64,000 nt of DNA from Clostridium magnum DSM 2767 (GTDB taxonomy: Bacteria > Bacillota > Clostridia > Clostridiales > Clostridiaceae): positions 186,001 through 250,000 of the forward strand of contig NZ_LWAE01000008.1 in the NCBI RefSeq assembly GCF_001623875.1, read 5' to 3'. The notes beneath the pieces were generated by a model that did not search any database, was not told the DNA's origin, and worked only from the letters and a program-made list of their open reading frames with translations. A program made the translations under genes and the position numbers. Every line of letters starts with the position of its first letter. The stretch's first letter is position 1. Positions 1 through 9,540 of this stretch are shown here, in pieces.

Positions 1-1
1 A

Positions 2-2617
2 GGATCAATATATGTTTCTATAACTGCTGAAAATAAATTAGAAAGTAATAGAATACAGGTTGATTATACTGCGGAAGGAAAATCCAGCAGTGTAGATGGA
101 GATAATGTTATAGTTGCTAATAATTCAGGAAAGGCAGATACTGTATATGCTTCCGATTTAACTGCTGGTGATTTGATAAAGGTCTATGATAGTTCTAGCG
201 GCGGAAATTTGCTTGGTTCTGCGACAGTAGGAGATAGTGATACAACTGCCAATATATCAATAAATCAACTTGGAATTTCAGCAGGAAGCATATATGTTTC
301 TGTAACCGGTAAAAGTAAAAGTGAAAGTTCTAGAGTGAAAATTGATTATGGTGCAGAAAATAAATCTAAAACCTTAGATACAAATAATATAGTTGTTACT
401 AATAATGTAGGAGCAAATGATATTGTACAGGTATCTGGTGTTTCAACAAATCAAGTAGTAAAAGTGTATGATGCTGCAAAGGGAGGAAACTTATTAGGTA
501 CAGCCACAGTATCCGCTGGTGATACATATGGAACAATAACAATTTCACAACTTGGTACTGATGCAGGCAGTATTTATGTGTCTTTAACAGAAATAAATAA
601 ACTTGAAAGTGATAGGGTACAAGTAAGCTATTCTCCGGAGGCTATTTCTGATGCTCTGAGTACAAGCAATATACTAATTACAAATAGATCAGGAAGTGCA
701 GATGCTATTGATGTAACTGGTGCTTCTCAGAATGATATTATTAAAGTATATGATTTGGCAAAGGGAGGAACTTTGCTTGGGTCTGCCACAGTGGCAGCAG
801 GTGACACGAAGGCTAGTATATCTATTGCTCAACTTGGAACGATCTCAGGAAGTGTTTATGTGTCTCGAATTAGCTCAAATAAAGCTGAAAGTGACAGAGT
901 AAAGGTTGACTATTCAGCTGAGCCAAAATCTACTGCTCCAGGGGCTGCTAATATAATTGCTACAAATAATGCAGGGATAGATGATACTATACAAGTAAAG
1001 GGACTTTCTGTTAATGATTTAGTACAGGTATATGACTCAGCTCAAGGTGGTACTTTACTTGTAGCTGCAACTGTTGCAAATTATGCTACAGAAGCTACGG
1101 TTTCAATTTCTCAATTAGGAACTGATTCAGGTAATATATATGTTTCTGTAACTAGTACTAATAAAGGTGAAAGTGATAGAACTCAAGCAGCATTTTCTGC
1201 AGAGGCTCTGTCAAATTCACCTTCAGCAAGTAAAATAACTATTGTAAATAATGCAGGAATAGCTAGCACAGTAAAAGTAGATGGATTAACCTATGGCGAT
1301 ATAGTAAAAGTATATGATGACTCTAAAGTAGGTAATTTACTTGGTTCAGGAACAGTTAGTACATACGATACAGCAGTGACTATACCTATTACTCAACTTG
1401 GTTCTGATGCAGGAAAGGTGTATGTATCTGTTACTAGTAAGGGAAAACTTGAGAGTGACAGAACGGAGGCTGCTTTTTCTGGAAAGACAGAGAGTACTCC
1501 GCCTAACGCTTTAAATATAACTGTAACTAATAATGCATCCATAAGCGATACTGTAGAATTAACAGGACTTCAACCAAATGATGTAGTTAATGTATATGAT
1601 AAAGCTACTGGTGGAAACCTATTAGGTAATGCTGTAGTAAACTCATACACTATGTCAGCTACAGTGACAATAGCACAGCTTGGTACTGGTTCGGGAACTA
1701 TTTATGTGTCTATAAAAAGCACAGGAAAAATAGAAAGTAGTAGAACAGCAGTAGAATATAGTACTGAAGCCCAATCTGATCCTCTAGCTGAAGAGGACAT
1801 AGTTATAGAAAATAATGCTGGAACAGCTGATACGATTTATGTAACAGGAGTATCTGCAGGTGATATAGTTAAAGTTTATACTGCTGCTACAGGTGGAAGT
1901 GTACTAGGGACTGCAACAGTGGTAAGTGGTGAGTCTGAGGCAGTTATTAGTGTATCACAGCTTGGATCAAATGTAGGAAGTATATATGTCTCAGTGATAA
2001 GATCTGGAAAAACGGAGAGTAGTAGAACTCAAGCAAGTTATTCAGCAGAATCTACTGCACCAGTGGTGGGAAATATATCTATTGATAACAATGCTGTAAT
2101 ATCAGATATAATAACAGTTAGAGGGTTAACAGCTAATGATATAGTTAAGGTATATGATGCTTCAACTAATGGTAATTTATTAGGATATGCTATTGTATCA
2201 GCTAATAGCACTGAAGCTACTGTTACAGTTTCACAGTTAACTACAGCTTCAGGTAGTGTGTATGTTTCTGTTACAAACTTTGGAAAAGGTGAGAGTAAGA
2301 GAACAAAGGCAGGTTATATTGCAGAACAAACTTCAACTGCTCTTTATTCAGGAAATGTGAACATAGTGAATAATACTGTGGGAACATCTGACATTATAAC
2401 TGTAAATAATCTAGCACCAAGTGACGTTATAAAAGTATATGATGCATCAACTGGAGGAAATTTAATTGGTACTGCAACAGTATCCTCTAATGGAACGCAA
2501 GCCATTATTACTATACCTCAGCTTAGTGCGGCATCAGGAAGTATATATATATCAGTAACAAGTCTTGGTAAGAATGAAAGTAGTAGAACTAAGATTAGTT
2601 ATGTGGCTGAGAATTAG
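2..2617 (+). CDS. Tandem-repeat surface protein, 3' part (5' end outside window)
   Basis: The reading frame is open from base 2, so the gene starts upstream of the window. About 870 residues are visible, made almost entirely of nine full and one partial repeat of roughly 87 residues. Each repeat carries a DIVKVYDAATGGNLLG-like strand block, then ATV, a QLG turn, GSIYVSVTS and GKxESxRT. The valine/threonine alternation suggests beta-sandwich (Ig-like) modules. The last repeat runs directly into the stop, with no LPXTG, SLH, CWB2 or membrane anchor at this end, so any anchor or signal peptide must be at the missing N-terminus. Likely an extracellular or wall-associated structural or adhesive protein; the function is inferred only from architecture. 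Confidence 0.85.
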   Translation, partial: GSIYVSITAENKLESNRIQVDYTAEGKSSSVDGDNVIVANNSGKADTVYASDLTAGDLIKVYDSSSGGNLLGSATVGDSDTTANISINQLGISAGSIYVSVTGKSKSESSRVKIDYGAENKSKTLDTNNIVVTNNVGANDIVQVSGVSTNQVVKVYDAAKGGNLLGTATVSAGDTYGTITISQLGTDAGSIYVSLTEINKLESDRVQVSYSPEAISDALSTSNILITNRSGSADAIDVTGASQNDIIKVYDLAKGGTLLGSATVAAGDTKASISIAQLGTISGSVYVSRISSNKAESDRVKVDYSAEPKSTAPGAANIIATNNAGIDDTIQVKGLSVNDLVQVYDSAQGGTLLVAATVANYATEATVSISQLGTDSGNIYVSVTSTNKGESDRTQAAFSAEALSNSPSASKITIVNNAGIASTVKVDGLTYGDIVKVYDDSKVGNLLGSGTVSTYDTAVTIPITQLGSDAGKVYVSVTSKGKLESDRTEAAFSGKTESTPPNALNITVTNNASISDTVELTGLQPNDVVNVYDKATGGNLLGNAVVNSYTMSATVTIAQLGTGSGTIYVSIKSTGKIESSRTAVEYSTEAQSDPLAEEDIVIENNAGTADTIYVTGVSAGDIVKVYTAATGGSVLGTATVVSGESEAVISVSQLGSNVGSIYVSVIRSGKTESSRTQASYSAESTAPVVGNISIDNNAVISDIITVRGLTANDIVKVYDASTNGNLLGYAIVSANSTEATVTVSQLTTASGSVYVSVTNFGKGESKRTKAGYIAEQTSTALYSGNVNIVNNTVGTSDIITVNNLAPSDVIKVYDASTGGNLIGTATVSSNGTQAIITIPQLSAASGSIYISVTSLGKNESSRTKISYVAEN

Positions 2618-2636
2618 AATATAACTTAAAGTTATT

Positions 2637-2677
2637 AATTAAATGGGGATTATCTATGTCCCCATCTAATTCTTTTT
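2637..2677. terminator. Hairpin terminator between repeat protein and corA
   Basis: The arms AATTAAATGGGG and CCCCATCTAATT surround a short loop and are followed by CTTTTT on the + strand. It lies 20 bases after the repeat-protein stop and at the end of the convergent corA gene, so it can serve both. Its ATGGGG/CCCCAT core resembles the left hairpin of the large repeat family in this window. Confidence 0.7.
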
Positions 2678-3632
2678 AATCAATATCAAACCAACCTTTT
2701 CTTTTGAACCATGTAAACATAAATACCCCAATAAATAACATAACACCTAGTACTACAAAATAACCATATCTAAATTCTAACTCAGGCATATACTTAAAAT
2801 TCATTCCGTAAACTCCAACTATAAAGGTAAGAGGAATAAATATTGTAGTAACTACAGTTAATAACATCATTATCTTATTCATCTTATGTGAATTTACCGA
2901 AATGTAACTATCCCTAAGTTCAGAGGTTAAGGATAGGCTTGATTCCATCATATCTGCAAGTCGTAGAAGGTGATCATATATATCAGAAAAGTATACATGC
3001 TTTCTTTCAATATCCTTTAGATGATTTGAGTTTAAAATTCTGTATACAAGATCACGCATTTGAATTATTATTCTTCTTAGCTTTAAAAGATCTGAACGGA
3101 TCTCAAAAATTCTATCTAAGAGTTTTCGTAAGGATGCACCTTTTACGTTATCATCAATCACATTTATTTGATCTTCAAGTTTATATACAGCGGGAAAATA
3201 ATGATCCACTAACTTGTCAAGTATATGATAGAAGACATATATGCTGCCATCACGCCAGTTTTTTTCAGTAGAAATGATTTTCGACCATGCTTCTTCAATC
3301 TCTTTAAGGTGAGTTTTATGAAAAGATACTATAAAGTTATCCCCAACAAACACATCCAGTTCATGGGGCGTCAAATCCTGATCATTTAATACATGAAGAA
3401 CAAAAAAATTATAGTCCTCATAATAATCAAGTTTTGGTCTTTGTAGGAAATGTAGACAATCTTCGATTGCTAGATGATGAAAATTAAAATGGGTATCTAA
3501 TATAGCAGATTCAGTTTCATCAGAGCAATCGAAATCAACCCAATACCATTTTATATTTGGCCCATCAAGCTCACTTATTGGTAGGTCTTTTTCTAATTTC
3601 ATATCTTTTGTGATAGCTAATGTATGAATCAT
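2676..3632 (-). CDS. corA: CorA-family magnesium/cobalt transporter
   Basis: Protein of about 318 residues with the CorA layout: a long soluble N-terminal alpha/beta and helical domain, then two C-terminal membrane helices. The signature YGMNF sits at the end of the first helix and forms the selectivity loop; a charged KRKGWFDID tail follows the second helix. CorA proteins form homopentamers that passively import Mg2+ and are gated by cytoplasmic Mg2+. The ATG at 3632 was chosen because TTGGAGGA lies just upstream; the longer frame would begin at a TTG overlapping that ribosome site. It appears monocistronic, convergent with the repeat protein. Confidence 0.93.
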   Translation of the reverse strand: MIHTLAITKDMKLEKDLPISELDGPNIKWYWVDFDCSDETESAILDTHFNFHHLAIEDCLHFLQRPKLDYYEDYNFFVLHVLNDQDLTPHELDVFVGDNFIVSFHKTHLKEIEEAWSKIISTEKNWRDGSIYVFYHILDKLVDHYFPAVYKLEDQINVIDDNVKGASLRKLLDRIFEIRSDLLKLRRIIIQMRDLVYRILNSNHLKDIERKHVYFSDIYDHLLRLADMMESSLSLTSELRDSYISVNSHKMNKIMMLLTVVTTIFIPLTFIVGVYGMNFKYMPELEFRYGYFVVLGVMLFIGVFMFTWFKRKGWFDID

Positions 3633-3735
3633 ATATATATCCTCCAAGAATATTGTATATTTTCATGTAAATATTACTACTTATAAATATTAATGTCAAT
3701 TTTCAATAGTTACGTATTCTGTGGAGGTTAAAATT

Positions 3736-3776
3736 ATATGGGAATTAGATGCCTAAGCGGCATTTAATCCCCATAT
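3736..3776. terminator. Hairpin after the GGDEF/EAL gene, repeat-like
   Basis: ATATGGG and CCCATAT close a stem whose inner part is AGATGCC...GGCATTT, the same ATGCC/GGCAT inner hairpin found in the long-tip form of the large repeats. The following GATTTTAAGCTTCATT resembles that repeat's left end (GATTCAAGTTT...CTTCAT). It lies just past the stop of the minus-strand GGDEF/EAL gene. Probably a terminator that is a solo left domain of the repeat. Confidence 0.6.
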
Positions 3777-3797
3777 GATTTTAAGCTTCATTTGCGA

Positions 3798-5923
3798 TTA
3801 TACATAAATCAGATTTTCTAGCAATAATTTTTCGATTTCTTTTTCTGTAACAGGTTTACTAAATAAATATCCTTGCCCATAATCACAATTATTTAATATC
3901 AAAAATTCCAATTGATTTTTAGTCTCTATGCCTTCTGCAACTATGCCCAAATTCAAATCATGTGTAAGCTTAATAACAGATTCTACTATCACATTGCTTT
4001 GTCCCACATTTGAAATACCTTTAATAAAATTTCTATCAAGTTTAACAATATCTATCGGGAGTCTTTCCAAATATGTTAATGAAGAATATCCTGTACCAAA
4101 ATCATCAAGAGCAATCTTAACTCCCATATCTCTTAGTTCTTTTAAAACTCTAGTTGATGTATTTATGTCTTCCATAACTGCCGTTTCAGTTACTTCAAGT
4201 TGAATTTCGTTAGAGTTTAAATTTGTTTTTAATATTAATTCTCTAACTTCATTTATAAGATCACTATTGGTAACTCTCTTCCCAGAAATATTTACTGACA
4301 TTTTTATATGAGGGTATCCCTGTTCCTCCCAGGTCTTCTTTTGGAATAAGGCTGTCTTTAATACCCATTTGCCTATCTCGTGAATAAGGCCAGTTTCTTC
4401 AGCTAATGGAATAAATTCCATTGGAGAAATTACTCCCTTTATAGGATCAATCCACCGTATCAAGGATTCTACTCCAATTAATTTTCCACTATTTAAATTA
4501 ATTATTGGCTGATAGACAAGAGCAAATTCTTCATTATCAATAGCATGTCTAAGTTCATTTATCATTATTATTTGCTTTACATTTTCCGCCTGTATATCAT
4601 GTGAATAGAAACAATAGTCGTCTTTCATATTTTTCTTAACATAATACATAGCTATATCAGAATTTTTAAGCAATAAGGATAAAGTATCCCCATGCTCTGG
4701 ATATATTGCTACTCCAATACTGAAGGAAATAAAGAATTCGTGGTTATCAAGCATCCATGGTTTTCTTAAATGTTTCAATAAAATCTGTATTCTATTAATA
4801 ACATCATTTTTATCATTAATATTTTCAATTATAATAGCAAATTCATCCCCACTTAATCTTGCAGCGAAATCAGGAATTTTCACTTGAGATTTTAATATAT
4901 CAGAAATATATTTTAGGAATAAATCCCCTGACATATGTCCTAAAGTATCATTTATATGTTTGAAATTATCTATATCCATATAAATTAAAGCAAATTTTGT
5001 ATTAGATTTATTTTTTCATATATTAACTCCTTTACTTTTATTTCAAATAATACTCTATTAGGTAATTCTGTTAATGTATCGTAATAAGCTAATAAATTAA
5101 GCCTATCCTCTATATGTTTATGTTCAGAAATATCTGTAAAGGAACCAGCTAGTCTAATAGCTTTACCCTCTGAATTCCATATTGCTTTACCCTTACTTAA
5201 TATCCATTTGTAATTCCCATCCTTACATAGCATTCTATATACGTTCTCGTAGGAGCCAGTCTTTGATAAAATATAGTTATCCACCTTTGATATAACAGAT
5301 TCTTTTTCATCAGGGTGAAGTAAATTTGCCCAGGTATCAAAATTATTATCTAGTTCATTTTCACAGTAACCAAGATAAGTCTTCCATTTTGGGGAAACAT
5401 AGTGTATACCGTTTTTTATATCCCAATCCCAGATACCACAATCAGCTCCTTCAACTGCTAATTCATATCTCTGTTCACTAACAATAAGTGCATTTCTATG
5501 GATTTCTAACTCATCAAATTGTTGTCTTAACTCTTCTTCTAAGGCTATTGATTCTTCATTAGCAGCATTTAAATCTTCAAAGTTACTATAAATTTTTTTT
5601 ATTGCTTTTTCAAAGAGAACAAGTCTTTTTAGGACAAGAGAATAAATTAATATCATAGTTATAAATACATAGGCCCATCCTTTATATGTAGCAAGTTCTT
5701 TATATGCATCAACATTGCTAACAATTGTACTTAAAAATTCATCAGATAATAAAATCCATAATGTTCCTACTACTCCATAAATAAGTGCAATCTTTATAGA
5801 TTCAGAGTATGGATGTATCTGATAATTAGAATTTAGATAGTAATTAATGTCTTTATCTATTTCAATGTTTTTATGGAAGTAGGACTTTATTTTTCGTAAT
5901 AAATGCAACAATAATATCACCAC
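3798..5923 (-). pseudogene. Membrane PAS-GGDEF-EAL c-di-GMP enzyme, split by a frameshift
   Basis: Two adjacent frames together make one protein. The first (5923 to 4985) has two membrane helices (about residues 45-95), a coiled stretch and a PAS/PAC domain, and enters GGDEF at YYDTLTELPNR before running off frame. The second (4979 to 3798) resumes with YMDIDNFKHINDTLGH. Shifting frame inside the A-run near 5013 restores KSNTKFALIYMDIDNF, so a single missing A in GAAAAAAT explains the break. Motifs downstream look intact: SGDEF in the cyclase, ESLIRW (EAL variant), VNISGKR, VTET, DDFGTGYSS, KLDRNFI and EGIE in the phosphodiesterase. It could be a real pseudogene, a slippage-regulated gene or a sequencing error; the second frame alone could give an isolated EAL protein. 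Confidence 0.85.
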
Positions 5924-6076
5924 TTTTTAATAAAATATAAAACGCTATTCCTTATAATTTTTTGATTAAAACATAATTAAAGCTTATCAAATTTGATTAA
6001 TAAATACAAGTTATTTGGTAAAATAATGGGATATTTTGTTTGTATTTGGAAGAATGATGAAAAGAACAAAAAAATG

Positions 6077-6105
6077 TTGTTTTTTAATCAAATTAGTGGT
6101 AAAAT
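6077..6105 (+). promoter_or_regulatory. Sigma-A-type promoter for rpsF
   Basis: A TTGTTT -35 and a TAAAAT -10 are separated by exactly 17 bases, which would start transcription near 6112, just upstream of the structured leader. Confidence 0.6.
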
Positions 6106-6116
6106 ACAAAATTGTA

Positions 6117-6160
6117 ATCCCTGCTGTGTGAAACACAGCCGATAGTCCAAGGGGAGGAGG
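6117..6160 (+). promoter_or_regulatory. S6:S18 ribosomal-protein leader (rpsF autoregulatory RNA)
   Basis: GCTGTG/CACAGC forms a hairpin followed directly by CCGATAGTCC and then AAGGGGAGG, which can pair with the upstream CCCT. A stem with an adjacent unpaired CCG is the hallmark of the known leader bound by the S6:S18 protein pair, which represses rpsF-operon translation. The 3' part overlaps the rpsF ribosome site (GGAGGAGGTG), fitting translational control. Confidence 0.65.
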
Positions 6161-6169
6161 TGAAATCAA

Positions 6170-6457
6170 ATGAGAAAGTATGAAACTATATTCATATTAC
6201 ACCCATCTTTAGATGAAGAAGCTGTTAAAGCTAACGTTGAAAAGTTTAAGGGAGTAATAGAAAATGGTGGGGGAGTAATAGAAAATGTTGATTTCTGGGG
6301 TAAGAGAAAGCTTGCTTATGAAATAAACAAAGTTGGAGAAGGATTCTACACTTTAGTACACTTCGATGCTAACCCTGAATTACCAAAAGAGTTAGACAGA
6401 GTATTCAGAATATCAGATGCTGTTGTAAGACACATAATCGTTAAAAACGAAAAATAA
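6170..6457 (+). CDS. rpsF: 30S ribosomal protein S6
   Basis: 95 residues, full length for bacterial S6, starting MRKYETIFILHPSLDEE and containing the conserved WGKRKLAYEI and FRISDAVVRHIIV blocks. S6 binds 16S rRNA together with S18 in the platform of the small subunit. The ATG follows a very strong GGGGAGGAGGTG ribosome site. In most clostridia the order is rpsF-ssb-rpsR; here the space to rpsR is only 179 bases and contains an ssb tail remnant. Confidence 0.98.
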   Translation: MRKYETIFILHPSLDEEAVKANVEKFKGVIENGGGVIENVDFWGKRKLAYEINKVGEGFYTLVHFDANPELPKELDRVFRISDAVVRHIIVKNEK

Positions 6458-6572
6458 GTGATGTTTTAATTTTCCTGAATGGGAAGTGGAAATAGAGCTG
6501 AAGTATAGTCATTTGACGATAATATGCCTGGAGAATTTGGAAAAACTCAAGGTTTTTAATTAAGAAACATAA

Positions 6573-6617
6573 GGGAAGGATATGACTCCAGTTAATGATG
6601 GAGGTATCCGATTCTTA
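6573..6617 (+). pseudogene. ssb: Remnant of ssb (single-stranded DNA-binding protein tail)
   Basis: Between rpsF and rpsR, where ssb normally lies, one frame reads GKDMTPVNDGGIRF followed by TAA. This closely matches the acidic C-terminal tail of clostridial SSB, which usually ends MTPVDDGDIPF. A stop codon lies directly upstream in this frame (6570-6572), and no OB-fold sequence is recognisable in the remaining 110 bases after rpsF. The invariant penultimate proline is an arginine (CGA for CCA). So ssb was removed from the operon and only its last codons remain; a functional copy is presumably elsewhere. Confidence 0.65.
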
Positions 6618-6636
6618 AAGGTAAGGAGGGATAAGC

Positions 6637-6888
6637 ATGGCATATAGAGAAGGCGGAAGAAATTCAGCTAAGATGAGAAGAACTAAAAGAAAAGTTTGTT
6701 CTTTTTGTATGGATAAAGTTGAATTTATAGATTATAAAGATATAAATAAGCTAAGAAAATATGTTACAGAAAAAGGAAAGATTCTTCCAAGAAGAATTTC
6801 CGGTGCTTGTGCTAAGCATCAAAGATCACTTACTGATGCTATAAAGAGAGCAAGAAACATAGCATTATTACCATTTACAACAGAATAA
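6637..6888 (+). CDS. rpsR: 30S ribosomal protein S18
   Basis: 83 residues, with the conserved CSFCMDKVEFIDYKD start, a KGKILPRRISGACAKHQR core and an RARNIALLPF end. The CxxC plus later Cys suggest the zinc-binding type of S18. It pairs with S6 on the ribosomal platform. ATG follows AAGGAGGGATAAGC. Last gene of the operon; a terminator follows at once. Confidence 0.98.
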   Translation: MAYREGGRNSAKMRRTKRKVCSFCMDKVEFIDYKDINKLRKYVTEKGKILPRRISGACAKHQRSLTDAIKRARNIALLPFTTE

Positions 6889-6891
6889 ATC

Positions 6892-6931
6892 AAAGCTGGA
6901 GAATAAACGTTGTATATTCTTCAGCTTTTTT
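6892..6931 (+). terminator. Rho-independent terminator of the rpsF-rpsR operon
   Basis: AAAGCTGGAGAATA pairs with TATTCTTCAGCTTT across a short loop and is followed by a T run, four bases after the rpsR stop. Confidence 0.85.
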
Positions 6932-6950
6932 ATTTATCCAATGGTTATGT

Positions 6951-8480
6951 TTAACTAATTAACTTATTCATCTCAACAGCCATATTCTTTAAACTTTCAG
7001 CACTGCTCGTCAACTCTTCGCTTACTGCTAGATTTTCATTTATAGATTTTTCAACTAAATTGAAATTTGAAGTGGTTTCTTTTATAGTTTTGTAAATATC
7101 ATTATTAAATGTAACAATATTTTGGGTTTCTGTTAAGAGTGTATTAGTTAATTCACTTATCTCCTTAATATTGCTTCCTGAATTCTTTAATCTAGTCAGC
7201 ATAGTTTTTATATTTTCAACTGCGTTAGTTATAATAGCATCACCATTATTTATTTTTTCCCAGTTCTCCGTCATAAGATGCTCTACTTCAGTAACCCTTT
7301 GTTTAACTTCATTAGTAATTGAAGTTGCATCATTCAAAGACGCTCCAGTATCCTCAGCAAGTTTTCTAATTTCATCTGCAACAACTGCAAAGCCTTTTCC
7401 AAATTCACCAGCTCTCGCAGCTTCAATTGATGCATTTAAAGCCAGGAGATTAGTTTGTTCAGCTATCTGTTTTATTATAAGAAGTATTTCATCAATTTGC
7501 TTAGACTTTTCCTCAAGTATCTTTGTGGCATCGAAGGTATTGTCTATGCTGCTTTTTATACCGCTTATTATATTTAGAGTTTCATTTAATGCTACTTCAT
7601 TCTCATTAGATAAATGAATTAAACTAACAGAATTATTTTCAGTATCCTTAACTTTTATAGAAATAGATTTATTAGCATCAAGAAGATGATCAAGTACTTT
7701 TGTATTTTCAGAAGAATCCTTTAATATTTTTTCTGTATATTTAGTAACGGATTGAGTAGTGCCTGATATTTCCTCCATAGCTGCACTTTCTTCTGAAGCT
7801 ATAGATGCTAAAGTTTCACTTGAGCTTAGTAAACATTTAGCAAACTCAGTAGTTTTGTTAAATAAATTACTTATATTCTCATTATTTTTTTTAAGTTCGT
7901 TCTCATTTTTTTCAACGGACTTTAATATACTAGCCGCAAATGTAGTAAAAGCTGTGATAGCAAATGTAACTAAGGTTATACAAATTATTCTAAGCATCAA
8001 TTCTCTTAAAAAGAATTGAGTAGGTAACGTATTGGGATTTAAAGTAAATATCATAACTTCTGAGATAATGCTTAGAATAACAGAAGCTATATTCACTTTA
8101 TTATCTAGGAATAGAGAACTTAGTATAATCATATAGAAAGCTGATACCCAAAGCTCCTTTGAAGGAATCATAAAATTCATATATAGGTAGTTTGTATAGG
8201 AAAGTACAAGTATAATTATCTTTAGATTATTAAACACCTTCATGTTTAGTTTTCCATCTAAAACTGCTTGTTTGTACATAACTCTAAGAATTATTATTTC
8301 TAAAATGACTAGTAGAAACAATCCAGCTAAATGAGGCCATTTTACTTCATTATATAGTCCGAATAGTTTCATCACTATGAATACTGAACCGGCAAGAAAT
8401 ACACTTATGCAGTAAATAACTATTACAAATTTTAATGTATGTTTTTGGTATTCGATTATAGTACTTGTATTTGTTTCCAT
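6951..8480 (-). CDS. Methyl-accepting chemotaxis protein with polytopic membrane domain
   Basis: 509 residues. The first 190 hold about six hydrophobic helices with no extracellular ligand domain, so the sensor is likely within the membrane. A coiled stretch follows, then the cytoplasmic signalling domain with the conserved hairpin tip EQTNLLALNASIEAARAGE and EIRKLAEDTG, the CheA/CheW contact region. No HAMP domain is evident. ATG at 8480 follows AAGGAGCTGATT. It lies 25 bases behind the FabH-like gene on the same strand, so it is probably in the same c-di-GMP-controlled transcript, linking second-messenger level to chemoreceptor supply. Confidence 0.92.
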   Translation of the reverse strand: METNTSTIIEYQKHTLKFVIVIYCISVFLAGSVFIVMKLFGLYNEVKWPHLAGLFLLVILEIIILRVMYKQAVLDGKLNMKVFNNLKIIILVLSYTNYLYMNFMIPSKELWVSAFYMIILSSLFLDNKVNIASVILSIISEVMIFTLNPNTLPTQFFLRELMLRIICITLVTFAITAFTTFAASILKSVEKNENELKKNNENISNLFNKTTEFAKCLLSSSETLASIASEESAAMEEISGTTQSVTKYTEKILKDSSENTKVLDHLLDANKSISIKVKDTENNSVSLIHLSNENEVALNETLNIISGIKSSIDNTFDATKILEEKSKQIDEILLIIKQIAEQTNLLALNASIEAARAGEFGKGFAVVADEIRKLAEDTGASLNDATSITNEVKQRVTEVEHLMTENWEKINNGDAIITNAVENIKTMLTRLKNSGSNIKEISELTNTLLTETQNIVTFNNDIYKTIKETTSNFNLVEKSINENLAVSEELTSSAESLKNMAVEMNKLIS

Positions 8481-8505
8481 ATTGTTAATCAGCTCCTTAA
8501 ATTTT

Positions 8506-9510
8506 CTACCATTTATACAACAAAGTTCCTATAGAATATCCAGAGGCTACAGAGCAGAATATAACTAAATCATCCTTATTAAATTTATGATATTTTAATC
8601 TGTCATCTAATGCCATAATAGGACTTGTACATCCTGTATAGCCATATTTATTTCCAACAAAAGTGGCTTTGCTTATATCTGAACCAAGTTTTTCTAAGGT
8701 TAATTCCAGATCCGCTCTTGAAAATTGAGACATAAAATAATGACTAACATCCTTAGGTTTGTATTCATGCTCGTCCAAAAGTTGTGTAATTGTATCACTC
8801 CATTTTTCCGAAAGAAAACTAAAGTCAAAGGGTTTCCAGAGCATCTTTTTATCTTCTGGATCTATGTTGTTATCGCGGATATTTGTCAATCCGCAGCTTG
8901 GAAAGGTTATAGACCAATGGTATGTATCATCTGTAAACATTCTAGAACCTAATATACCTCTTTCATCCTCCTCATCTCTTCTTTCTAGAATTACTGCAGC
9001 TGCACCATCAGCTGCACAACCTAAGAGTACCATATCATCTTTTCTAGAGAAAGGACTAATTAAAAAGGCACCAACAACTAATACTCTTTTATATTTATCA
9101 TCAGTTTTTAGATATCTACTTGCTACATCTATACCTGTTATCATGCCTATACAATTACAATTTACATCAAAAACCGCTGAAGCATTTTTTGCTTTAATCT
9201 GATTTTTAATTAAAAGAGCACAGCTAGGTGACAGATATTCTGGTGTATCTGATACAGATATAATCATATCAATGTCCTGTGCAGTTAACCCAGCGTTAAT
9301 GAGCGCCTGACTAGCTGCTTCTACTTCCATAGTAACGCTGGTTTCGCCTTCCTCAGCTAAAGTTCTTACTTCTCTACCAAGCTTATTCATAAGACCTCTA
9401 GCATGTTCCTCAATTCCATACTTCTTGAAATGTTCGATAAAATACTGGTTGTCCAATTGCTTTTTGGGATGATATGTTCCAACTCCGATTAAGTGTACAT
9501 TCTTATGCAT
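8506..9510 (-). CDS. 3-oxoacyl-ACP synthase III (FabH)-like protein
   Basis: 334 residues from the ATG at 9510, which follows ATTAGGAGG; the longer frame would start inside the riboswitch terminator T-run. It shows a thiolase/KAS III fold: DIDMIISVSDTPEYLSPS, a nucleophile region FDVNCNCIGMITG (Cys in place), CAADGAAAVILER and a C-terminal GNKYGYTG with the usual Asn. The segment that in FabH carries the active-site His (PHQAN) reads MSQFSRAD, so the Cys-His-Asn triad seems to lack its His. It may condense an unusual acyl group, transfer acyl chains, or make a secondary lipid or ketone. It is not near other fatty-acid genes and is controlled by a c-di-GMP riboswitch. Confidence 0.85.
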   Translation of the reverse strand: MHKNVHLIGVGTYHPKKQLDNQYFIEHFKKYGIEEHARGLMNKLGREVRTLAEEGETSVTMEVEAASQALINAGLTAQDIDMIISVSDTPEYLSPSCALLIKNQIKAKNASAVFDVNCNCIGMITGIDVASRYLKTDDKYKRVLVVGAFLISPFSRKDDMVLLGCAADGAAAVILERRDEEDERGILGSRMFTDDTYHWSITFPSCGLTNIRDNNIDPEDKKMLWKPFDFSFLSEKWSDTITQLLDEHEYKPKDVSHYFMSQFSRADLELTLEKLGSDISKATFVGNKYGYTGCTSPIMALDDRLKYHKFNKDDLVIFCSVASGYSIGTLLYKW

Positions 9511-9540
9511 AGTAAACCTCCTAATAATTTGATGCAAAAA

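Noticed and set aside
173..2617. Tandem DNA repeat or CRISPR-like array at the window start
   Set aside because: The periodicity of about 261 bases is a protein repeat in one open frame with divergent DNA; no spacers or short palindromic repeats.
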